DNA of 64,000 bases. It comes from Anas platyrhynchos. Its lineage: Eukaryota; Chordata; Aves; Anseriformes; Anatidae. Location: NCBI RefSeq assembly GCF_047663525.1, contig NC_092587.1, positions 38,741,001-38,805,000 of the forward strand, given 5' to 3'. Made by a program: the position numbers and the translations under genes. Shown here piece by piece: positions 1 through 14,900 of the stretch. The first letter of the stretch is position 1, and every line of letters begins with the position of its first letter. The notes under the pieces were generated by a model. That model had not been told where the DNA came from. It did not search any database and worked only from the letters and a program-made list of their open reading frames with translations.

Positions 1-3000
1 CAACAGCATCGATATAATGGGACAGCTTTTAGTTCCATTGTATTCACATATGCTTATGTAAGGGACATATGTTTTACTGATGTGTTTCATAACAGTTTTA
101 AACAATGTCCTTACTGGCACTGGAACACCGAAGAACTGAATTTATTGATGTGGAAGAGAGAAAGTCTCTGTTATCAAGAGAGACGATTCAAATGCCATGA
201 AGTGGGAGTAGCTTTCAAATATGGGTAAGTGACATCATAGACCTGGAATATTTTTGCGGAGGTTTCATTTTCCCTCATGTTGGTGAAAGACTTGGGCTTG
301 GCTCCTACCCGTTCTGCACTTTGCAGTTAGTGGGGGACCTTGCACCACAAAAAGCCTGCTGAGCCTTGCTTCAGCTCTGCTGCAGAACAAGCTTCAGCTC
401 TGACATCTCGGTCTGTGCTGCAGCATATGGATACTTTTCCTACGGACTTGGCATGCACATGTTCACTGTGAGGACCTCCTTCTGCTCCCTGAGGAGTCCA
501 GCACAAAGGGATAGGATAGAGCCCTGCAGAGAAGGAGGTTTGAAGCTGGTATTGAAACGAGGAGGAGGCAGCAGGGTGATGCCCTGTTCATCTGTGGCGG
601 AGTAGGAAGATGTGTGAAGAAGAAAGGACTGCCTAATGGTTGTTGCATGTGGAGAGTTGCTAGAGCTGGGGTAGGATCCAGGCCCCCATTTCCAGGAGAG
701 CACTCCTAGCAGCAGGACAGAGACTTTGAGATTACCAACTGCACTGTCAGATCCTGGGGAGGGAGCTTTTACTCATGGAGGTCAGGGTCTGGGGAGAGGA
801 GAGGAAATTCGTACTCATGGTGTTTTTGTAATCTGCTGTTCTGTCCTTTGGGTCTCTTTCAGGAGCCTGGTGTCAGCAGGATGCTGCTGCAGCTGCTGCA
901 GGTGAAGAGGAAAGATCCCAACTGCAGCACCTGCTCAACACATGGCACTGTCTGGGGACACTAACAGCGTGAGCTGATTATGCAGTGCAAAAGTATCTAA
1001 CAGCCTCCTATTTATTTCCTTTGCAGGAGAAATTCCCCGAGTAGATCGTTGTCACTCCTCCCAGACTTTCTTGCTCCTTTCAGTCTTCAATGAGAAGTGT
1101 TTGAAATAATTATTTGCAGCCTTGTTTAATTGAAATGCATTGTATCCAAAGTAATTCAGAAGAGCCAAGACTGTTTTTGTGACAGGCTGTACAACTCTTG
1201 AGTCCTTGGAGGAGGGAGGTGAGGTGGAACCAGAAGATGATGAAGCAGTTCAGGGGCCAGGCAGAGGGCATGCTGTGGGACCACAAGTACTCTGGAGTCA
1301 TTTGTCACCCTCAGGAAGAGCTGGCCTAAAAGAAAAGCTTCCATAATATGAAATATTCCCCACTTCTTCCCTCCCTCTCCAGGTTAGATCTCACTGTTAT
1401 TTGGGGTGGAAGCATTTTTCTGGGTTTGAAATTTCTGCCAAATGACAAGCTCCCAGGACGGGGCACTTCATCTCAGTGAGACTGATGCTCTTGTCAGTTT
1501 TACTGCCACCTCCAGCACAAATGGACAGCAATGCCAACTTCCCTGAGCAGCTGCTGGCGCCAAACACCAAACGTGTCTCTGGAGGGGACCCACCAGCAGA
1601 CGGGCCCACAGCTTCCAGCATCTCCAGCCTGGGGCAGGCGTGCCAGCAATCGGGACGGCCGATCTCAGAGGACCGTCTTGGATTACACAAAAGCTGGAGA
1701 TGCTTTCAGTGGCCCTTTGCAGGCTGCACAGTTTGGTATTTGTTGACTAATATTTATTTTGACAGCACTTTTGAGCAATTGTGCAGCCTCTCTCAAGAAT
1801 TCCCACGAGCTAAGTGCTCACGTTTCCTCTTTTCTTGCACATCAGAAAGGCTCTCTGATTGCATTTAATATCCAGCCTGCATGTGACCAGAAAAGCTTTT
1901 GAAAATAGGCCCACTTTTAAGGTCATGGAGAAAGAATGGGCAATTCTTTAACAATCTGACCACTGAGCACTGAGGCAATTCCTATATATTTCATAGTAAG
2001 TGGTAATAAAATACCTTCATAAAGAAAACCCTAAACCATCCCAAACTGCTCTTTCCATGAATGCATTCAAACACAGCAACAGCCTGCCTGCAATCTACAG
2101 GGGTTCAAACCTGAGATGTGTCAACATGAGCGCTGTGGCCAATCTCAGCTATTGCTCGTCCCAGTGCCAGGCACTAAGTAATTCCTTGCTGGAAGAGGTT
2201 TGTGCTCTCCCAGCAGGGAAAGAGGCAGCCACGCTGTACAGGCTATCCAATTATGAGGATTTTTTTCAGGAAACGCTGTAAAAATATCTTCCTTCTTGAG
2301 CTTCTTTTCTTGAGCTATACATCTCTAACAATACAGTATTTTTGTTCTGCATGATTTTTTTGCGGTGTTTAGTGAAGTGGCAGGTTAAAAAATGCTGATG
2401 ATTGGAATATGAAAAGGTACACTGCAGACGGATGTTTTATTTGTTTGCTGTTTTCTTGCTTGATTTTCCTTAGGTTAGAAGTGAGCTTCTGACAAAGAAT
2501 TCAACTAAATACTTCCATAGAGTAAAGCCGAAATGGATTTGTCAGTGTTGAAGAGATAAAGGCTTCTTTGTTTACACTGGGAATGTTCTTTAATGAAGAC
2601 AATCCTCAAAGTAATAATGTATATGGGAGAGGCCAGGGCTGGAGTTATTTCTCCTAGGGGAACTGTGAATTGATATGTGTTCCTCTGTCTCCTTCTGTTG
2701 ATGGTAAGAAGTGTATCCATACTGTAGCTTTAGTCTGTATGGTTTAACATCCTAGAATGGTTCACCTTTGGGACCTAGCAGAAGTATGGAGAAGGAGTAT
2801 ATTTAGAAAAGGAGATGGTCTGTCAAGAATTAAAGAACATTTTGATCAAAACAAGATCCTTGAGAGAAATTTGACAGTGATTTCAAATCTGTTGGCTAGA
2901 GTTGCAGTTCTGTGCTGCTTTTGCTGCACCCTTTGGCTTCTGGAGTCAGAGGCAGAAAAAATATCAGCCTTACCAAGCCATGGTATTGCAAGAAGCAAAG

Positions 3001-5864
3001 AGTGCCAAGCACCCTGTGTGGATCCCTGGAGAAAGCACAAGAAACTGGGCAAGCCCTGAGGGATCGTCACCATTGCCTAGCGCTGGTAGCTCTGCTTTGG
3101 TGGTGGGAAGCTTGTCTCCAACCCAGGAAGACCTCTGCCTTGTGGGGACATTGTCCCACAGCTACTGCCTTTGGGGGGAAGCCATTTATCCATTCTATCT
3201 GCTCCTTCCCTTGAGAAACCAGTCCAAAGCTGGACATGGCACCAGGAAAGGCTGTCATCCAGGAAAGGCTGGAGGACAGTTCTCACTTTTCAGCTTGTCA
3301 GATGAACCCATTTCCCACCACTGCTGGTAATGTCTTCATTATGCCTCTACTGAAATTGTTTTGATGTATTTATGGTCCAAGAAAAAAAAAATAAATCAGG
3401 AAAAAGCAGTTTTCAGAAGCTGACTTGGATTTTTTTTTTTTTTTTTTAGTCTTTGTCAGAAGAAACTGTGGAAAATTCAAAACCACTAAAGAAATGGTCT
3501 ATAACCTATGCGTTTCAAATACTTTAGGGTGTATTTTCGTATTTTCTGCTGCCTCTCCTTTAAATTTGATGTCCGTCTTTTTTAACATCTATGGGCAGCT
3601 GGCTGTGATGTGCTGTATCTTCTTTCCACACAACCCATTTATCTGCTATTTTCCTATTCTCTTATCGCCAGGAAAAAAAAAAAAAAACACTTTGACATAA
3701 CATCTTATGATTTATGTTTTAAAATACCCACCTGATTCAGTTTTATTATGTCCTCAATTGTTGAATTCAGAGTGAATTAAAGTAGGGACTTTAGCATCTG
3801 TTTTGAAATTGCAGAGATTAGCCAGAAAACTTTGTGATGATTTTGATGAGCAGCTGTCAGTTTTTTCTTTTTTTTTTTTTTCATGGGACAGCAGTGAGAG
3901 CTTCCAGAAAGACCATCGTGTCTGGTGGCTCTGGGTCTGGGCATTTCCAAAACCTGGGATCTGCTCTGTTAATTGTGCTTTGTAGCTTGGACACAGTTCT
4001 AGTTTTAGTAATAGATGATGTGTAGCCTTTTTTCAGTTTATTTATTTATTTATTTATTTTTGTAAATGCATGAGTCTGATTGAGAGCTATGTCTTTTCAC
4101 TTATCTTACAAGCGTTGGCCAATTGCTGTATCCAGCTCAATTAACATCCAAATTTGCTTTAATGAAAAGAAGGTTATTGGTTCTACCCCAGAGGTCACGT
4201 TGTACTTAGAAAATAAAGGTCATGTTATATCTTGAATTCCTAACATACAGATGTTATATGGAGGTAAAACCTAAAACCCAGAAGGAAGAGGAAGACATAT
4301 TTGCAGCTATCCTATGTATATGTAAATGGAAAACAGATAATTTAGTGCTGGAAGAGTGTGGTTTCCTTTTTTCTTTTAACAAAACAATGTAATAAAAACA
4401 GGCAAACAAGAAAAAAAAACACAAAATGGACAAATAAATTACAACACATACTCAATCACTCTTAAATATGAGACTGGGGGAATAGATGCTAGTTTCTTAG
4501 GATATGGGCAGTAAATATATAGACCCTTAGTGGCAAATCTGGCTTCTCAGAACATTAGTTCCTATATCACAAATGAAAATAAGGATATAAACATCAAAAA
4601 TGAAGAAGAAAAACAATGCATATACCCATGAGATCTCTGTATAATCCAAATCAGTTGTCTGTAGGAGAGTTAAAAATGCTTTATGCATTGAGGGAATACA
4701 GCTTTCCATTGGAGAAATAAAATAGATATATCTACTATATATCAGGGCCAGTCTCACATTTCCTTTCTTCTGGAAATCATATTTCCTCATATCTCTTCTT
4801 TCTTCTCTGATTTGATTTCATAGGCTCTGTGCTTTTCCCTTTGAAATTCCCCGTCCTTAGCTTGGCTCTGCCTAAGAGGCAAGTTTCAGACAGAACCCTT
4901 GGCACAGTTTTTGCCAATGCTGTAATTTCATCCAGTTTTACATTTCCAGTCTTCTTCTCTGGTGAGACATGTCTGATGCCTTTCAAAGAATTGTGCTGTA
5001 TGAAGAAATTGCCTTTTCAAGCTGTTTGTCTGGAAATTGGTGTGGCTATCACAGGCACATTTATCTATCTGCCTGTTTGTATTTATTCTCAGCTTTCTTC
5101 AGGAATGTGGCTGTAATGGCTTATGCATTTAGATAAGTGCCATGCTTAGATATGGACAGCCTTACTTTTTGTTTCATTTGTCTTCTGAGAAGCAGACCCC
5201 CTGCACACTAATGCCTTCTGCAGGACTGTGGATGGAGAGCTGGGCCACCCGTGAGCTCCTCAGCTGTGCTACAGGCAGACACACTGAGAGCACATGGATT
5301 TACCTGAGAACTAAGGCTGCCCAAGTACATTTCTTGGCAGAATTACAAATCCTGTAGAGTGAAAAAAGAAAAGAAAAGGAGGCAGCAGCCAGTGAACCTC
5401 TTGCTGGAGGAACATCCAAACGTTAGCTGGCTGCTGCTGGAGCTCATGTGCACCATCCCACTAGTGACCACTGAGCAGATTCACCTCCAGCACAGCAATA
5501 CCAGCACCGTGCATGGTTGAAAAGGAAAAAGGATGTTATAACACACAGGTTTAAAGCTTTTAGTTCTTGATTAAACACAGATGCTTTCAGTCTTAAAATC
5601 ACAAAGTTTACCATACAAGAAAAAGGAAGCAAACTGATTGTTTTCTCATGTCCTCCTATGCCTAAAATATGTTCTTTAAGTACTAGTATGTTTAAACATA
5701 TCATGTTTTTTAAAGCAATGGGCAATTCACTGTTAACTGAACCCCTGTACAAACCCTTATTGAAATCTACACGTTCCTTTTTTCTTGTTCATATTCATAG
5801 TCTACATGGCAGTTAAGTGAGTGTTGTCTCCAGGTGTCAGTGCAGGATGCTGTGTTCACTCTCA
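1..5864. other. Intergenic, no gene recognised
   Basis: AT-rich unique sequence with an 18-base T run at 3430-3447. ORFs up to 142 codons (for example 1476-1868 and 2902-3330) have no recognisable domain and several overlap each other in different frames, so none is called. Confidence 0.7.
4037..4060. repeat. (TTTA)n microsatellite
   Basis: About six TTTA units ending in a T run. Confidence 0.93.
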
Positions 5865-5965
5865 GAAATACAGAACTGAAGCACAGACAAGAGTAAATGA
5901 GTTCCCTGAGGTCGCATGTGATGCTTGCAATAGGAACAGGAGCTGCAGTGATCTTCCCTGATATA
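5865..5965. repeat. Possible ancient MIR/L3-type repeat relic
   Basis: The stretch cagaactgaagcacagacaa ... gagttccctgaggtcgcatg resembles the conserved 'aactgaggcacagagag ... cttgcccaaggtcacac' core of ancient amniote SINE/LINE elements. It is heavily diverged, so this is a pattern impression only. Confidence 0.4.
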
Positions 5966-8900
5966 TCATTAAATGCAAGACTATCCTACCCATGTCTTTG
6001 CCTGAACAGCCTAGCAAGCAACCAGGGATGTTTGTGGCTTAGTGTGTGCATGTGCTTGAAGGCTAGTTCATGACATGATAATCCAATGTGCTTTTGGAAA
6101 CTAGTAATGATTTTCATAGGTTTGTACGAGCTTTAGAGCAGACTTACAGTCCTGTGTCCTGCTTCCTATGCTTCAAAAGACCGTGTAGTAGTTCTGCAGC
6201 AAACAGGTGTGGGACTTGGCTCCACATGGTGTCTCATCTGAGTCCCAGAGATCAGCATAACCTTAAAGCAGGATATTTGGCATCTCTTCTGTATGTATGT
6301 TCTGCAAAACATCCTTATATACTCATAGAAAAACATCTTTTGAGTTGTGATATATGCTCAGCCTCAATCACAGGCTGATTACACTTTCTGTGGAAAAAAA
6401 AATCAGCACTGAACAGTACTGAATTCGCTGTCCTTTATTTTATAAAATGTATTCTGGTTCTTGGCACACAGAAATAGATAAAGCAGAACAAAACACAAAT
6501 ATAATTTACCAGCATAGATTAGAAGTCCACACACACTAGAAGGAAGTCAGCTGTCACCTCTAAAAGCTCTGGAATTGATTTGTTTATCTTAATAGTATAA
6601 ATATTCTTAGAGCTATTCCAAGGGTGATTTTAAATGATGGATTCATATACTAACAGACTTTGCTACGTACATGCACAAAAATTTATTCAGTATAAGTTGC
6701 CTTTCTTACAAGGCTGAAATCACAGTGGTTTAAACTTAGCTGTTAAAATTTCAGCACAAACTTTGGAATTGATCTATTCTGATGTCTGCTAAATTCTAGA
6801 TTGTTTATTGCTTTGTCTAAATAATTAGTGACCTGATAGTACTCCCGGTCCTTTTTAGCAGTGTGACTAATGATGTCTTCCATTATTGATGTTTTAAATG
6901 TCTCTCAGACTGTATCACAGGGCAGTGCACCTTTCATTTAATGTGACACTTCCATGATAACCCGCTCTGGGTTTTCACAGGTCTGATTATTGTGTCAGAG
7001 AAAAATTTCTTTTTCATGCATGTTATTCAGCTTTTTAAGGTCGATAATGCACAAGAAACTGAAGATTTCTTTTCTTGCGTAGGACTAAGTAGCAACCATT
7101 GTAGGGTTACTGGAGAGTCAGCAATGGTGGTCTGCTTGCTCTCGATCCACGAGGAGGAATTGTACTGCAGCAGTACGGGAAAGAAGGGTAAGTGTAAGGC
7201 AGCCCAGTTTGAATCCATTCCTGGCTGTTTAAACTTCAATTTCATTCTCCATTATCCACTCTTAAAAGTGAAGTGTCTTTGTGTTTGTTAAATCCTCTGT
7301 CTCTGGGTCTGCTGACCTGACATTGCAGCTGCATGTGAAGTTGACTTCAAGCCACCCTCTCCTTGGCTCAGAAGGCAAACAAAGGCCTTGGGTCAACTGA
7401 TGGCGGTCTTGGAACAGGAACTTCAGTGGTGGCCTGAGGGTAAAGGGGTTTGTATCTGCTTATTGGCCTCGTGGGGAAATTCAGGCTGGGCCACTTGATT
7501 AAAAAAAATGCCCATGTCTCTTAGTAAATACTAAACTTTGCTTTGGATCTGAATTGATCTATCTAAGGCAGCTGAACGACCACCTCTGACCCTGGTCCTC
7601 CTTGTCAAGCTGAACTTGGTGTTTCCCTCCAACCTGCACCCAGGGTTCCCACTGCTGCAACCCAAGAGCCAATGCTTATTGCACATACCTCTTCAAGCAT
7701 TCCTACAACACAGCCTCATCATCACTTACAGTCCCCTGACAGTACAAGAGTGAATTTTAAATAACAAACAGAAGTCGTCTTTGCATTTAGTACCCTGTGG
7801 CATCTGTAAATATTTTCGGCTCTTCCTTGTGATTCCAGATAATAAGGTGCACACAGGGAGACTCAGGGCATGAATCACCAGAAGTCCTTACTGCCTGCTC
7901 TTCACAACTCCTATCAAAAATCTCCCTGAGATTTTCTATATAATAAGTTGTCTCTATAATATCTTCATGTGTAACATTACTACGGAATTTCAGATATATT
8001 CCTGCAGAGATGGCAGGACCATTGCAGGAAGCATGTCCCCTGGATCTGCTGCCTAATAATTCCTTATCTATGCTAGAACTTAGCACAGGTACCACAGGAT
8101 GAATAAATTGTTCTCAGTCACCTACCTGTGGAAATTTCTCTTCACAGCATCACTTTAAAAAGAAAGCAGTTCCCCTAAAATGTTAAATTGATGTTCCAGC
8201 TGAGAAAAATAACAGTAACTTTTGAAAGAGAATTTGATTTTTATATTCTTTTGGTTTAATAGCCAGCAGCCTTAGGTATCTGCAAATACGTCCTGAATGT
8301 ATAATCAGCCTGTGCTGAAACTAGCGCAGGTTTCACATATCTCTTATAAACACAACTCCGAAAAAGGGTGCTTGCACTGCAGCAACACAGAAATCATTGC
8401 ATCAGCTTACAAAGTGCTCTGAAAGCATGCCTTTAGTGGGTCGTGCTTTCAGGTAAATGACATTCTCCAGTATTGTGATCTGTTATGTGGATAAACGTGT
8501 GATTTATTAACCGGGAGGGGTCCGCAAAGTTTTGTTGTTGCAAAAGTTTGATTTTCCAGTTCTTGGGATTGGAAAATAAAATACAGATTGGTCCTAGCAT
8601 TTTGGCAGAATTGACAAATCATTAATTCCATTGATTCTCATGGCAGATAAATGCATCAAACTGAAATCAATTTGTATTAGCAAAAAAGTTCGTATGCAAC
8701 AGTATACATATGCATACATATTTTCTTTTACAAGGTACACAACAGTGCGTAAAAATAACCTGGAGTTGTAGACTATGTAGCCTTCTACCTTCTCCCTCCC
8801 AGTGAACTTAATGCACTTTATGCCAAACTGCAAATATAGCAAATGTCATGGAATGAAAATATTTGCCAGCCCTCAGACAGCTTTGGGAGGGACAAAGGAC

Positions 8901-11900
8901 AATATGCAGCAAGTGAACACACCACATCTCCACCACCCCAGCCTGCAAACTTGGCTGACATACAAGCTTTTGGCAAGGTGTCAGACTAGGAACAAGTTTC
9001 CTCTTCTCTTCCCGATTTTCAGGATGAAAACACTCTGATTCCTGCTTGGGTGTTTTTTACCTCCCCAATAGGATTTTTACCCTGGCTGGTGTAAACCACA
9101 TAGCCCCAGCTGCAGCAGCTATGACAGTACTGGTGGGGACAGCTCTGCTGCTGCACGGATGCGCTGGGTTTCCATGGGAGCTCAGCCACTGAAAGCCTTT
9201 GAGGTGCACAAGAAGAGGAGGGTTAAGGGAGACTCTGATTAAAGTTCCATTTACTGATGCTCTTCACCAATTTATATCCAAGTGTTACATTGCTAATTAA
9301 TGACTGCTCATGAAACACCGTGTGTCAGCAATGAATCACTTACTTTTGTTGCACTTCAGTAGTGTATCGTTAATGAGCAAGGACAACTCTTATAATTAAA
9401 GCCTAAAATAGCCCTGTCTGTAGGACACCATCAAGTGTTTATATCTTGCTGTAGTGGGTGGACCAGTTTATATCACTTTCCTGTCTTTGGTAGTTTTGTA
9501 AGAAGAAGGAAAAAAAAAAAGAAACAACCAAAAAACGAGGATTGAAAAAACATGGGGCAGTAATTTTTTTTTTCAACTATAGCAGGAAGAGGAATTGAAT
9601 TGCATTTTGAAGCAAATAAAAACCTGCCAGTTACCTGGAGGAACCTTAAACTAAGACTCTCTTAATTATCACCTCTAATGGATGTCATCAAAGCTCAAAA
9701 CTAATTAAAAAAATAAGAGGAAGAATTGGCCTGTTTAGCGCAGAGGGCAGTTTAGTGCCAAGTTACTGTTAAATCAGTAATTTTGTGCTCCTCAGCTGCA
9801 GGTGGCTGTGAAAACTAAGAAACAGAGTCAAGCCCTCTGTGAATGTACATAGGCAGCTGTTCGTTCTTTGAGCAACATTTTGAAAAAAATGCAACTGAAC
9901 CAGTAAGGCAGTAAATAGCATTTCTCCTGCTTGACCTGGTCAGTGCTAGCACAGCTGGGATTTTGCATTTTCATTCATGAGAGGTGAGACTGAGCCTTTG
10001 GAGAACATTTGGTCTGTCCAGGCACCCTGCTTTCCTTTCTTCACAATGTTATTTTACATCACAGTCTGAACCGCTGATGCATACCGCTGATTTCTTCACA
10101 GATGGAAAAAAAGTCATATTTCTAGGAAAGTATCTACTGTTATCCAAATTACCCCATGTTAGTAGTGACAAGCAAAAATTACTGTTTTCCAGATTCAACA
10201 GGTGGAAAACTGGGTCCCACCCCTTTGCTATGGGGTAAATCTCTCTTGTGGACCTACTTATTTTGAAGAACATAAAGACGGAAGAAGGGGAGCGATCTAT
10301 GTAGTCTATATTGAAAAAATGAGACAAAAAAAAAAGAAAGATGTGGAAAGGCAGACAGAAGAATGGACGTTTTTTTAGTGGTTAAGATACAAAATATTAC
10401 AGTGTTTAAGGGTTTAATTTTGTAATGAAAAAACAGTTTCACAGAAACATTGGCATATGTCACACCACAACGGCCCTAACATCTCCCTCCTACACCTTTT
10501 TACACAAAATTATTTGGAAACTCAAGCTTCTGTGAAGGAACAAAAAAGCCTGACCGAAAGTTATGACCATTCCTGCTGGAGAAAGCAAGAAGTTACTTTT
10601 CCAGGAAAAGAACAATAAAGGTGAACATCCACTTTCCTTGGAACAGTTTCTGAATGCTTTCCTATTGTCACCAGACCCAGTCCTGCAGCTTTGCAGTAAG
10701 AACAACAAAAGCTCTCCCATTCTTGCTAGCACAACGGATCAGCATTTGTCCTCATCATTGTCTGTAGCAAGCAACAGGTAGACCCTTTGTATTGGCCTCA
10801 TACAGAGATTAAAAAAACAACACACGAAATGAGGGTGTTTTCTGAAATGACTTCCACAAATTCTCGGAAAAGCTTTGTGAGTGCCTGACAAAGCCCTCCC
10901 TTGACTGCATAAAGCACAGTGGGATTGCCAGCTGTGTGTGCTCACAGTCTGGTTTAGGAAAAGCACTCAGCTCAGGTTGAGCAGGGAAGATCCGAATCTC
11001 CTTATTCTTGAAAACGCTGCAGCTCTCCCTGCCTGACATCTCTTGAATATTAAACTACGAAGACAGACCTGCTGCCTGCAGCTTATCCCCTTCACAGCCC
11101 CTCTGTGATCTCCAAAGACATCATGACACTGGATGGTTCCCTAATGATAAATTGGGGAATAATTCCTCTTGTCGACATCTGCTCCTTCACATTTGTTTAG
11201 CTTTTTGGATGCTGTTTGCTTGCGTCAACAGGAGTGTGGCTAACCACCCTCCCTCTGAGCGATGAGACGGTGAGAGAAGACCTTGTATGGAATTTATTGA
11301 GATATTTTTGGTCTCCAGACATCCCTGTTGGATAAGTCAAGGTTCTCTATAACTACAGAGTGGAGGCAGGGATAAAAGTGTGAGACTGACAGAGCATCTG
11401 CAAAATGGGCACTTTATGTTTTTAAAAAACATGCACTGTTGTGGAACAGAAGCATAATATATGCCATTAACATTAGTGTCATTGAGCAGCCTCTAAATTG
11501 CAGATTGGTGGGAAAAAATTGATATGAAAATGTAAACAAGAGAAAATGAAAACTGTAATAAGCTCTCTGCATAAGAAGGGCAATCTACAATTAAATATAA
11601 AGGCTAAACTGAAACAATGTGAAGGATGAGACATATTTCCTACTTTAAAGATAAGACTGATGCTGTCTCTAACCCCCAAAGCTGTGACAAAAACTTAATG
11701 GTGTGAAGCAGAGACGCCATGTCAGACTTCACTCTGCATTCCTGGCTTTGGATGATTTATCACTTGCAGCCATTCTGTTTGCCATTAATTAAGTAGAAAA
11801 GTTATTTTAGTAAGTTAGGTTGGCAGTGCTACGTCCCCTTCTGAGCTTGGTTGAAAGTGAAAACAAAAGGCCTTTGTTGCAGCCACTGTAAATTGAAGTT

Positions 11901-14900
11901 CCAAATGCATCCCTTTGCATTTGCACACTCATAAAATGTGTGTGTGGGGGGAGGGAAAGGCGGAAGAAAAAGCAAGCAGACTTGATTCTGTGCTGTAGGT
12001 GCTCCAACACTTGGTATAAATACGATTATAAAAACTGATTATCTCTTAACAAATAATCTACACGTATTGTAACACATCCATGAGGATATATATGGTCTGG
12101 ATGGGATTACAAGTGAGTTCTGTCGTTGTTTCATCTGACAGTGCCCATAAGAGCCTAGAGTTGTGCTTTGGAGGACAGCAAACTATTGACGACCAAAGGA
12201 TGGGTGAGTGACACCAGATGCTGAGGGCTGGCTGGACGTGCCCCCTGGGAGGCAGTGCTCAGCAAAGCAGGTTATTTCTTGGAACTGGAGCTGTCTGCCA
12301 GCCAGGCTCTGTCTATAGCTCTGACTGCTTTGGAAATGTCAATAATGTCAACCAGAATGGGAGGCTCATGAGCAAGGAAGACAGAGCATCTTGCTGAGCT
12401 ATGGCAATAATGAATTTGCTGCCGAATGTGAGTTACCACTGCCTACCTGCACAGCTTTCAGAGCTGAGTGGAAAACACATCTTTTTACACAACTTTCATG
12501 ATGACATGTCTATTTGTTCATCTTCATTCCCATTCTGTGGGAAACTGGAAACCTGGATAAGCATTTATTTATGGCAAAAAAATGTTTTTTCTCAACATTG
12601 TTGGGAATGCTTTCCTGCTTCTCCTGTTGTGTTAGAGTGCTTGTCCTTTTCTGTTTCTTCTTTTTTTTTTTTTAATTTTATTTTTAAATCTTTTCTTCTG
12701 CTCACATACTATTAAATTACTCATCCATATTATTTTTCTTAATGTTATATAGGAAGAATGAAGAATTTACTCCAATAAAGACAGCTACAGAGGTGTCAGG
12801 GTAAATGGATTTCTTGTGATTCAAACCATGCTGGGGTACAAAATACAAAAGACAAAATTGATGTATGATGTGGCTTTTTGTTTTTCTGTCAGCCACTTAC
12901 AAGGTAAATCCTTCCTTTATTCTTGTACAGTGATGGCAAATTGAAGACAAGACTTGTTTGGGAGATCCAGAAGACTAGGCAGTACTCAAGCCCAGGATGT
13001 GGAAGAAGATCTTGTCCCTCTGAGCATCGGAAGGTCCCACTGAGCCCTCCTACCAGAGCATCCCCATGCTGGTGGGAGACGTGTGGTATGATTGAGCTGA
13101 GAAAGAATACCAGAGGCATAACAGATAGTGTGTGTTAGATACCATGAACAGCTTTCAGTCTTTTCTCACAATGTGTATCTGCTCTTTCCCATGAGTATCT
13201 CTGAGAACCACTCTTTGTACGGGCAGTGAACATTCAAACCCAGCTGGGGGCTTCGCGTCACCCTCCTGCTATAATGGTGGGTGGTTTTGGGCAGAGCTGA
13301 GCCTGGACCCTGCCTTTTACCAAGCTGCTGAATGTTTGTCACAAGGCATTTCCCAGTATAACTCATTTCTCTTCCTACCTGGAGCAGTGTATGTGCAGTC
13401 CATGCATGAACCTCAGCCAGCCAGGCCCTTTGGATGTGGGTGGGCAGTGCATGGCTCAGCCCTGCAGCTTCTGACCTGTGTGGGGACTGTCCTGCTGAGG
13501 ATACCTCTGCCCACTCCAGTGTAGCAATGCTATGCAAAGGAGAAATCTAGTTTTTATTCAGGCTGTGTTCACGATTTACATGCTCCTGCCTAACTGCACA
13601 CCGAAGAGCTGCTTGGCAGCTCCTCGTGCTGAACTTTGGAGGAGGCAGTCCACAGCAGGAGCTCGGGGTGCATTAACTAAACCCTCTGCTCCTGGAGTCA
13701 TCACTAAAATTTAAGTAATCCAGACAATTTCTCAACTCCCAGCACAGCTCATTAAGAAGTATGGCTCCCTAAGAGCACCAAACACAACGCGGGATACCTT
13801 GTATGTAGTACTTTCATATGCTGATTTTAACAGCTCTCTGAAAAAGAGTTTCAATTACCATTTGCCTGCTTGGGAGAGGCTTTCTCTCCAGCTTTCTGAG
13901 CCCTCCCAACTCCCTGCTTACAGGCCAGGGTTTGGTTTCTGCTCAAGGAAGTTCAGTCCCCACGCAAGAGCCACCAACTCCAGCTCCTGCCAGAGCACAT
14001 GTGATGAGCGTGGGGAAGCACCTGGGGTCCTCGGAAGATAACACCCTCACAGAGAGGTAATTGTAACATCCAACAGAATTTCCCAATGCCAGAACTGCTT
14101 GCTTTTCTAAAAGTTAGAATTTTAGCTGGTTGAATTGAGGATACATGATGGGAAAAAATTAGTCTTAATGGAATATTCTTTAAACATTTTATTATTGCTT
14201 TTTGTATTGAAGTGTCTTACTCTATCTCATGAGAACCATCGTTAGACATTTTGACATACTGTCTGTTCAATTCAGAAATTAACACAGAGGTTTTAATAAA
14301 TGTAAGATAAACCCAGTATGAATACAGGGATACAAAACAATTATCTTGTTCTCCAGTCAAGAAGAGGAACATGGAAAAGCCTGTCTGAAGATTACAAAGT
14401 TAAGGTCAAAAAAAAAAAAGAAAAAAAAAAGATGAAAGTATGAGCACTGATATCATTGCCTTGAATATTATGAAATTTGTTTTATGACATTTGGCTGTAA
14501 TCACAATTAGCAGTACTCAGGGCTGTTTGCTTGGCTGTGTGTGCAAATCTGAATGTGTGTATTTAAGAGAGTAATAGTGGCTGTATGAATTAATTTTCTT
14601 GTGAAGATCTGATTGCTCCGCCTGTTATAGTCTGTCTACATCCTATGTTCCCATCAAGTGTTGCCGATTAGTTCACAAAATGTAATTGAAGAATGAAAAT
14701 AGAAGAGCAAAATGTCTGATTTATAGACTGAATTGGTTATGCCCTGTGATTTTTTTTGATGCTGGTTTAAATATTCTGTTATTAAATTGATTAAATAATT
14801 AAATGCTGCTATAAACATGTCAGATGGTGTTTCACATCAATTTTCTACTGCTGAGTGGAACTCTCATTTGCTTCCCAATGTTGTTAGTAGCACTGAAGTA

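Noticed and set aside
1476..1868. 130-codon ORF near the window start
   Set aside because: No recognisable domain, and overlapping ORFs exist in other frames and on the opposite strand; chance is sufficient.
2095..2130. ggttcaaacc, tRNA B-box-like sequence
   Set aside because: No A box at the right distance and no cloverleaf can be drawn.
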